A stretch of DNA of 56,391 nucleotides from Candidatus Tiamatella incendiivivens (lineage in GTDB: Archaea; Thermoproteota; Thermoprotei_A; Sulfolobales; Acidilobaceae): NCBI GenBank assembly GCA_015522635.1, contig WALW01000001.1:1-56391 (forward strand), written 5' to 3'. Both the position numbers and the translations under genes were made by a program. Of this stretch, positions 51,691 to 56,391 are shown piece after piece. Each line of letters begins with the position of its first letter. Within the stretch, counting starts at the first letter, position 1. The notes under the pieces were generated by a model. The model was not told where the DNA came from. It worked only from the letters and a program-made list of their open reading frames with translations, and made no database searches.

Positions 51691-52737
51691 TCAAATAGCA
51701 CTTACAACTGCACGTCTTAGGAGGGATTTTAGTTTCTCTAACGTAACCTCTTCCTTAATCCTTGCCATTGCTATATTTCCATGTCCTCCCTTATCTACAA
51801 TAACTCCCTGAACGTCGAGATAATCTATTACTCTTTGAGCAAGGCCTCTTCCCGCTCTAATAATTAATAGACTATAACCCTCGGAAGTTGAAACTAAAAG
51901 TGCCACAGGACTATGGAGAATTCCATATATCTTAGAAGCCAGAGCAGTTGCCCCTCTCTTTCTCCACTTCTTTCTCGCATCAATGAATTTTATGTAACCT
52001 AAGCTTTGGGCAGTCATAGCTAGTTCTCTAGAAACCTCCTTTAATTCACGATCCCTTTCATCAGCTATAATCTGGGACAGATCCTTTACTTCGACTTTAG
52101 TATTAGATTTTATCGTTTTCGGCTTAAATTTAAACTCGTCAAAAGGTAATGGCGAAGCCAGCCAATCGACAAACCGTTGCCATAGCTCTGGGTCGTGTTC
52201 TACATTGAGAGTTTTTGATATACTTGCTGCAAGATCAACCATCTTCCGGGAAACCTCCTCTTCCAGATACCTGCTACTATGCTCTAGTATACCGATAGCT
52301 TTGGAGAACTCTCTCAGTCTCGGCGTTAATGTTAATCTCAAGCTTCTGAGTATATTATAGAGCAGTATACTAGTAGGTGTCACGCCTGTTATCACCTCTA
52401 CTTTATATTTATCCTCAAGTTCATCAGTCGATACTATGGTCGATCTATGATGATCAACATAGATTATTCTCGACTCGCTACACTGGGATCGAAAGGATTC
52501 TAAAGCACTCTTAACGGTTGATGTGTATGGTATATCAAGGATTACTAGAACAGTTGGACACTCCAGATCTTCTAGAACATTATCAATACTTCTGGGACCT
52601 GCAGGTAATGACTGCAACTCACAGTCCCCTTTAACAGGATACGACTTCAGTACCTTTTGGGAATACTTAATTAAGGCTGCTGCAACAGTACCGTCAGCAT
52701 CCCAGTCCCCTATTGCTATAACTTTACATTCACTCAA
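51691..52737 (-). CDS. DHH-family phosphoesterase (archaeal RecJ-like)
   Basis: A 348-aa protein. The DHH motifs are GDWDADGTVAAAL (Asp cluster at the start), DIPYTST, and VDHHRST with the DHH triad. A C-terminal DHHA1-type domain includes DKGGHGNIAMARI. Such proteins are exonucleases, or nucleotide phosphatases such as archaeal GAN. TTG 52737 follows GGTG by 8 nt. The winged-helix gene lies 51 bp upstream in the same direction. Confidence 0.87.
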   Translation of the reverse strand: MSECKVIAIGDWDADGTVAAALIKYSQKVLKSYPVKGDCELQSLPAGPRSIDNVLEDLECPTVLVILDIPYTSTVKSALESFRSQCSESRIIYVDHHRSTIVSTDELEDKYKVEVITGVTPTSILLYNILRSLRLTLTPRLREFSKAIGILEHSSRYLEEEVSRKMVDLAASISKTLNVEHDPELWQRFVDWLASPLPFDEFKFKPKTIKSNTKVEVKDLSQIIADERDRELKEVSRELAMTAQSLGYIKFIDARKKWRKRGATALASKIYGILHSPVALLVSTSEGYSLLIIRAGRGLAQRVIDYLDVQGVIVDKGGHGNIAMARIKEEVTLEKLKSLLRRAVVSAI

Positions 52738-52788
52738 CTCTTCAACACCTTTCCTATTTACATTCCAACTAATTTGACTCCCGTAACT

Positions 52789-53016
52789 TCATCTTTTCTT
52801 CTCTCTCAAGAGATAACCGCCGAGATACCTAGTTATTAATCCTTCTTTCATGAGCCTATACAACACTCCTCTGACTGTATTATAGTTAACTCCAGAGACT
52901 TTAGAGATCTCTGTAACTCTGAGAGGTCTATCAGCCTTTTCAAGAGCACTCAGAACCTTATCTCTCGCTGTAATTCTCTTCCTTGCCAAGGGTATTGACA
53001 CCATATAAGCCTTCAT
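52789..53016 (-). CDS. small winged-helix protein
   Basis: About 75 aa (starting MKAYMVSIPLARKRI). The rest is a winged helix: RDKVLSALEKADRPLRVTEI, recognition helix GVNYNTVRGVLYRLMKEGL and a wing ITRYLGGYLL. It may bind DNA. The TATA-like TAAATAATT is near 53046-53054, so GTG 53043 is too close and ATG 53016 fits better. It diverges from the macro-domain gene. Confidence 0.7.
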   Translation of the reverse strand: MKAYMVSIPLARKRITARDKVLSALEKADRPLRVTEISKVSGVNYNTVRGVLYRLMKEGLITRYLGGYLLREKKR

Positions 53017-53061
53017 GTTACGTATAGATTTATGATAGTACACACTTAATTATTTACACTT

Positions 53062-53070
53062 GGAGGTGAT
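53062..53070 (+). promoter_or_regulatory. very strong Shine-Dalgarno deciding the macro-gene start
   Basis: GGAGGTGAT is nearly a full match to the 3' end of archaeal 16S rRNA. It precedes TTG 53075 by 4 nt. A TTG at 53060 falls inside it, so the start is taken at 53075. Confidence 0.75.
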
Positions 53071-53074
53071 CCTC

Positions 53075-53626
53075 TTGAGATGCTTTGAAATTCCCAACGG
53101 AATTCTCATAGTTACTGAAGGAGATATAACTGAAGTGAATGTGGAGGCTATTGTAAATGCTGCTAACAGTCAGCTATGGATGGGAGGCGGTGTTGCAGGA
53201 GCTATTAAAAGAAAAGGAGGAGTTGAAATAGAGGAGGAGGCGGTGAAGAAAGGGCCTGTACCCGTTGGTAAAGCTGTTGCAACGACTGCAGGGAAACTAA
53301 AAACAAACTATGTAATTCACGCACCGACTATGGAATATCCTGCTGTGAGAATACCTTTAGAAAACGTAGTCAAAGCTACCAAGGCGGCTTTAGAGGAGGC
53401 CGTTCAGTTGGAAGTGGAAAGTATGGCTTTTCCTGCTATGGGGGCTGGTGTAGGTGGTTTAAGTATTGAGAAGGTCTCTGAAGAGATGGGCAGGATTTTA
53501 TTGGAAACAGATCATCCGAGGACTGTACTATTCATAGCTTATGGGGGAAAAGCCTATGAGGAAATGTTGGCAGGAGTTTCAAAAGTGTTGGGTGAAACTG
53601 AGTGCCCGAATGTAAAAATATTCTAG
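53075..53626 (+). CDS. macro-domain protein
   Basis: About 183 aa, a single macro domain (MRCFEIPNGILIVTEGDITE, then VEAIVNAANSQLWMGGGVAGAIKRKGG). The NAAN and GGGVAGAI segments are the ADP-ribose-binding loops. It may bind or hydrolyse ADP-ribose derivatives, fitting a cell with a sirtuin whose product is O-acetyl-ADP-ribose; the link is inference. It overlaps ubiX by 25 bp. Confidence 0.92.
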   Translation: MRCFEIPNGILIVTEGDITEVNVEAIVNAANSQLWMGGGVAGAIKRKGGVEIEEEAVKKGPVPVGKAVATTAGKLKTNYVIHAPTMEYPAVRIPLENVVKATKAALEEAVQLEVESMAFPAMGAGVGGLSIEKVSEEMGRILLETDHPRTVLFIAYGGKAYEEMLAGVSKVLGETECPNVKIF

Positions 53627-54180
53627 TGGCAATAACAGGTGCTAGCGGAGTTATATATGCAGAACGATTCCTTGAAGTAGCAGTACAAAATAAAATAGAA
53701 ATAAGCGGTGTTATTGTTACAGATTCCGCGTTAAATGTGGCTAGAATAGAACTGGATAGAGACCTTAGAATTCCACCTGAAATACCTGCGTATCGAGAAA
53801 AGGATTTCACTGCTCCCTTTGCCAGTAGTAGCGGTATACCTCAATGTATGGTAATAGTCCCTGCAAGTATGAACACTATCGCGAAAATAGCAACGGGACT
53901 TCAAGATGATTTAGTGTCGAGGGCGGCAGACTCTCTCTTAAGACTAGGTAGACGGCTTGTCGCGGTTCCTAGGGAAACACCTCTAGGAATAGTTGAACTG
54001 AAAAATATGGTTAAACTAGCGGAGAGGGGAGTTATAGTACTTCCAGCATCACCAGGCTTTTATGCTAAGCCAAGGATTATAGATGATCTAATAGACTTTG
54101 TTGTCGGGAAAATTCTCGATGCCCTTGGCATTACAAATAGTCTATATAACCACTGGGGAACTAAAACTCGTCCTCCTTGA
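53602..54180 (+). CDS. ubiX: flavin prenyltransferase UbiX
   Basis: A 192-aa protein with the UbiX start VAITGASGVIYAERFLE, then CMVIVPASMNTIAKIATG, RLVAVPRETPLG and VIVLPASPGFY. It makes prenylated FMN, the cofactor of UbiD decarboxylases. GTG 53602 has GGTGA 6 nt upstream. No ubiD is in the window. Its last 20 bp overlap the convergent Cys-rich gene. Confidence 0.94.
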   Translation: MPECKNILVAITGASGVIYAERFLEVAVQNKIEISGVIVTDSALNVARIELDRDLRIPPEIPAYREKDFTAPFASSSGIPQCMVIVPASMNTIAKIATGLQDDLVSRAADSLLRLGRRLVAVPRETPLGIVELKNMVKLAERGVIVLPASPGFYAKPRIIDDLIDFVVGKILDALGITNSLYNHWGTKTRPP

Positions 54181-54640
54181 ATCCGAGTTTACTTAGGAGG
54201 CTCTTTGATCTGAAACTGAACTCCTCCCCTTCTAGTTCTTCATCGAACTCTTTATGGGATCTTTGCTTTCTTTCTAATGCCCAGCCACATCTACCGTCTG
54301 GAAGCATTTTCTGTAAAGCACAATACGCATATTGACATTGTGCTCCTATACACTTGTCTCCTATCCATCTGCAGTAGGCTTCTTTTATTGGTTGGCCTCT
54401 ATAGTGTTCAGTAGTTATCAGTAAGGCCTTCTTACTACACCTGAAGTATGGGCATAGAGGACTGCACATATCTCCGTTTGGTTTTGGCATAGGCTTTCTT
54501 GGTTTCGAGTATTCTTCCCTGCCACCTCTACTAGGAGGTTTTTTACCATAGCGAGGTTTGCCTGATCCTCTTCTATCCCTTTCGTATCCTTTATCGTATC
54601 CTCTTCTTCCTCTTCTATCCCTATTATCTCTATAGGACAT
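54161..54640 (-). CDS. Cys-rich, Arg/Gly-rich basic protein
   Basis: About 159 aa from ATG 54640 (MSYRDNRDRRGRRGYDKG). GGTGGTG lies 8-9 nt upstream; a longer frame from 54697 is less likely. The N-terminal 60 residues are Arg/Gly/Lys-rich, like an RNA-binding tail. A Cys-rich core follows: CSPLCPYFRC, then YCRWIGDKCIGAQCQYAYC and GRCGW, which could bind zinc or Fe-S clusters. The C-terminus is acidic. No family is recognised. It overlaps ubiX by 20 bp. Confidence 0.65.
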   Translation of the reverse strand: MSYRDNRDRRGRRGYDKGYERDRRGSGKPRYGKKPPSRGGREEYSKPRKPMPKPNGDMCSPLCPYFRCSKKALLITTEHYRGQPIKEAYCRWIGDKCIGAQCQYAYCALQKMLPDGRCGWALERKQRSHKEFDEELEGEEFSFRSKSLLSKLGFKEDEF

Positions 54641-54735
54641 CTGAAGACACCACCTTAATAGGAGGTTGGCACAAGGTTTTACCACCAAGAAGAACATGCA
54701 TTTTGCTGGCCGCTATCACCGTTCCTAATAGAATT

Positions 54736-55281
54736 TCAAGGCTTGAACCATTTAAATATTATGTAAAAAATATTTTCCCCCGCTACTGTAGAAATAACGT
54801 AAGTTTTCTTTACACTATGCCCTAAGCGACCGGCCCTGACGATCCCGATAGGGTCAAAGAATTCGTCATCCTCCTTAATCTCTACAATGTATGGGGCATG
54901 GTCTATACCAGGGCCAAACCTGTAAACCGCAAAGGGTGCTCCAAATTTTAGTCCTGACCTCACTATCAGACCTCTGTTTCTTAGATCCCTGTATGCTAGA
55001 TACAGTATTCTCTCCCTGGGAGCCATCAGGGCAGTAAGTTCATTAGTTTCTATTAGCTTTTTATCGTTAATCGAATATACGTCAAGTATGCCTTTCTCCA
55101 AGAGATACATAGTCTCTAGTTTAGAGAGAATTAATGGAGATTGCCAATCACCTTTACCTGGTTTGTCTATGCCTAAGGGTTTTCCGTAGAATCCTTTCGA
55201 GTACAGTTTTTTAGCTGCCTCTAAGTCTGTTATTATAACTGAGTTGCCGTGAAGGTAACCCCTTACTTTATTTATACTCAT
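54736..55281 (-). CDS. endA: tRNA-intron splicing endonuclease (catalytic subunit)
   Basis: A 181-aa archaeal splicing endonuclease. Catalytic Tyr120 (FAVYRFG), His128 (GIDHAPY) and Lys159 (VKKTYV) are all present, matching the family triad. It cuts bulge-helix-bulge motifs in pre-tRNA. In crenarchaea this subunit often works with a non-catalytic paralogue, which is not in the window. The ATG has GGTGTAAGGG just upstream. Confidence 0.94.
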   Translation of the reverse strand: MSINKVRGYLHGNSVIITDLEAAKKLYSKGFYGKPLGIDKPGKGDWQSPLILSKLETMYLLEKGILDVYSINDKKLIETNELTALMAPRERILYLAYRDLRNRGLIVRSGLKFGAPFAVYRFGPGIDHAPYIVEIKEDDEFFDPIGIVRAGRLGHSVKKTYVISTVAGENIFYIIFKWFKP

Positions 55282-55370
55282 CCCTTACACCTTAAGACTC
55301 GGATTAGATAACCGTAAGTCCCCCAGGAGTTTTTGGGTGCCTGCTTTTCTATTGTAAACATAAATAATGC

Positions 55371-56078
55371 CTAAATGAGAATCAGGCTATAGTCACTTAT
55401 GTCTTTCAGTAAGTCGATAGAGTTTTCTAGACTCTCTACTAGGCTTTCGAGAAGAAGGAGATTCTTAACGTTTTCAGAGTATCTTTCTATTACCTTGACA
55501 TATAGTGTTCTGTAGATCGAGTCTGCTTCTTCTTCTTTTATCTTAACATCAGATATTGCATCCCTAACTATTGTTTTATTAACACCTAAACTCCTGAATA
55601 CCCTTAGGAGACTGCTTGACGTCTCGTTTAGAAGTGATATGAGTTCCATTAGGTTTGACCTAACATCCTCATCAATTTTTTGGTATTTACTTGTATAGAG
55701 GAAGAGTCTATACGTGAATCCTTCTATGTATTGTGCAGCTTTAGTGTATAGTATGGATATTTGTGCATAGGCAGATAAATATGAAATCGTTTCCCTCATT
55801 CTTGATAGATACCTGAAAAGCCTTTCCCTTCCCCCATCTATCTTTTCCTTTATTCCAAGTATTTCGCGTTCATACATCTTCTTGAGTTTCTCGACTGCTA
55901 GAGGGTCATGGTCAGCGTTTAAGGCAGTCTCCACCATTTTCCCTGCAGTTGAAGCCATGTTAGAGAAGTTTATTGCTATATTCGACAATTGCTCTCTAAT
56001 ACTCATTTCTGCTATGGATTCCTCTACAACGTTGTTCTCATTGTACATTTCTGCCTCATCATAGTACTCTTCTTCCAT
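55371..56078 (-). CDS. PhoU-like/DUF47 helical protein
   Basis: About 235 aa, all helical with heptad repeats. The motif IKEEEADSIYRTLYVKVIE followed by LVESLENSIDLLKDISDYSL resembles the DUF47/PhoU-like family, in which repeated acidic E-x-x-x-D segments bind metal clusters. Typical family genes lie beside a phosphate transporter (PitA), but none is visible here before the window edge. The N-terminal 25 residues are acidic and unlike the family. I start at ATG 56078, with AGGTG 6 nt upstream; GTG 56087 is inside the SD. Confidence 0.6.
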   Translation of the reverse strand: MEEEYYDEAEMYNENNVVEESIAEMSIREQLSNIAINFSNMASTAGKMVETALNADHDPLAVEKLKKMYEREILGIKEKIDGGRERLFRYLSRMRETISYLSAYAQISILYTKAAQYIEGFTYRLFLYTSKYQKIDEDVRSNLMELISLLNETSSSLLRVFRSLGVNKTIVRDAISDVKIKEEEADSIYRTLYVKVIERYSENVKNLLLLESLVESLENSIDLLKDISDYSLILI

Positions 56079-56191
56079 TATGGACACCTACTACTTGGAT
56101 GTCGCTGAGCGATTTCTAAATGAATCCTATCTAGGATCGTTGCTTAAAAAGTTAAAGCCTATCCTTATCATCGAGTTTGAGTACAGTTACT

Positions 56192-56391
56192 TTATCTTCC
56201 AAGTTTCTCTTGAAGATTCATTAATCTCTTAATGTCACAGTCTATCTCAGATCTGAATGTTTCATCTCCTATTTCTAAGCTCTTTATATTTGATAAGATT
56301 TCAACTTCTCTAGGATTCGAAATATTTTTATAATACGAAATCAAAGTCTCTCCATCCTCTCCCTCAACATTTTGTATCATGCTTTCCATCC
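56192..56391 (-). CDS. hypothetical protein, partial or short
   Basis: The leftward frame runs from the window edge to a stop at 56192, giving at least 65 codons from ATG 56389. That ATG may be internal, because the frame continues past the edge. The product is acidic, with NISNPREVEILSNIKSLEIG and a Lys/Leu-rich end. No family is seen. The 104-bp gap before the DUF47-like gene contains a TTTTTAAGC run that may be its TATA box. Confidence 0.4.
   Translation of the reverse strand, partial: MESMIQNVEGEDGETLISYYKNISNPREVEILSNIKSLEIGDETFRSEIDCDIKRLMNLQEKLGR

Noticed and set aside
1-56391. CRISPR array, transposon, integrase or prophage
   Set aside because: No regular short-spaced repeat series, no transposase or integrase motif and no attachment-site direct repeat at the tRNA was seen.

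Overview
The window looks like a compact chromosome segment of a hyperthermophilic crenarchaeon, most likely Desulfurococcales-like (Thermoprotei). The evidence is a reverse gyrase, archaeal-type PheS/PheT, an archaeal tRNA splicing endonuclease, V/A-type ATPase subunits, a four-subunit PorGDAB, a threonyl-tRNA synthetase without an editing domain, TATA-box promoters, frequent TTG/GTG starts behind GGTG-type Shine-Dalgarno (SD) sites, and many 1-35 bp gene overlaps. I see no transposase, integrase or CRISPR array. The genus is not determined.

Layout. 1-4512 is a leftward run pheS-pheT-mptA-ROK sugar kinase (kinase cut by the left edge). 4569-7238 is a Na+/solute symporter with a tiny membrane partner, facing a predicted one-component regulator (winged helix plus periplasmic-binding-protein-like domain) across an 18-bp perfect palindrome. 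7214-10534 holds an unknown protein, a secreted helical glycoprotein candidate, and a membrane-anchored winged-helix protein with a Ser/Thr-rich stalk; their upstream regions contain striking inverted repeats. Reverse gyrase (10627-14499) diverges from the membrane regulator over one palindromic TATA box and is followed by a nitrilase-fold protein that lacks its catalytic Cys.

15513-18611 encodes PorGDAB for oxidative decarboxylation of 2-oxoacids, diverging from a small gene plus a TrmB-type regulator. 20067-27857 contains a ribbon-helix-helix regulator, a radical SAM protein, an ATPase-stalk operon shared with a sirtuin and a DUF2258 protein, a DRG-type GTPase and a GltD-like flavoprotein. 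28008-31777 is an S9 peptidase followed by an ABC exporter. 31785-36282 holds a PflX-like radical SAM protein, a purine permease, a metallophosphoesterase and a JAMM-motif protein. 36373-40948 has a pair of related small proteins, a membrane protein, a second ABC exporter and a membrane-anchored beta-propeller.

41025-47926 contains thrS, small membrane proteins, two paralogous metallo-beta-lactamase-fold hydrolases on either side of tRNA-His, and a TrmB-pyrH operon. The tRNA-His is preceded by a 71-nt foldable element and a leader complementary to its own 5' end. 48009-56391 holds a translin-family protein, a double-hotdog thioesterase, a thiolase, a DHH phosphoesterase, a macro-domain protein overlapping ubiX, a Cys-rich basic protein, endA and a DUF47/PhoU-like protein.

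The best candidates for undescribed biology are the secreted/membrane winged-helix pair with clustered operator-like repeats, the symporter-regulator module, the RNA-like element by tRNA-His, and three genes whose N-termini lack a standard start codon (CTG initiation or a one-base shift). All calls are from reading the sequence; no database search was run.
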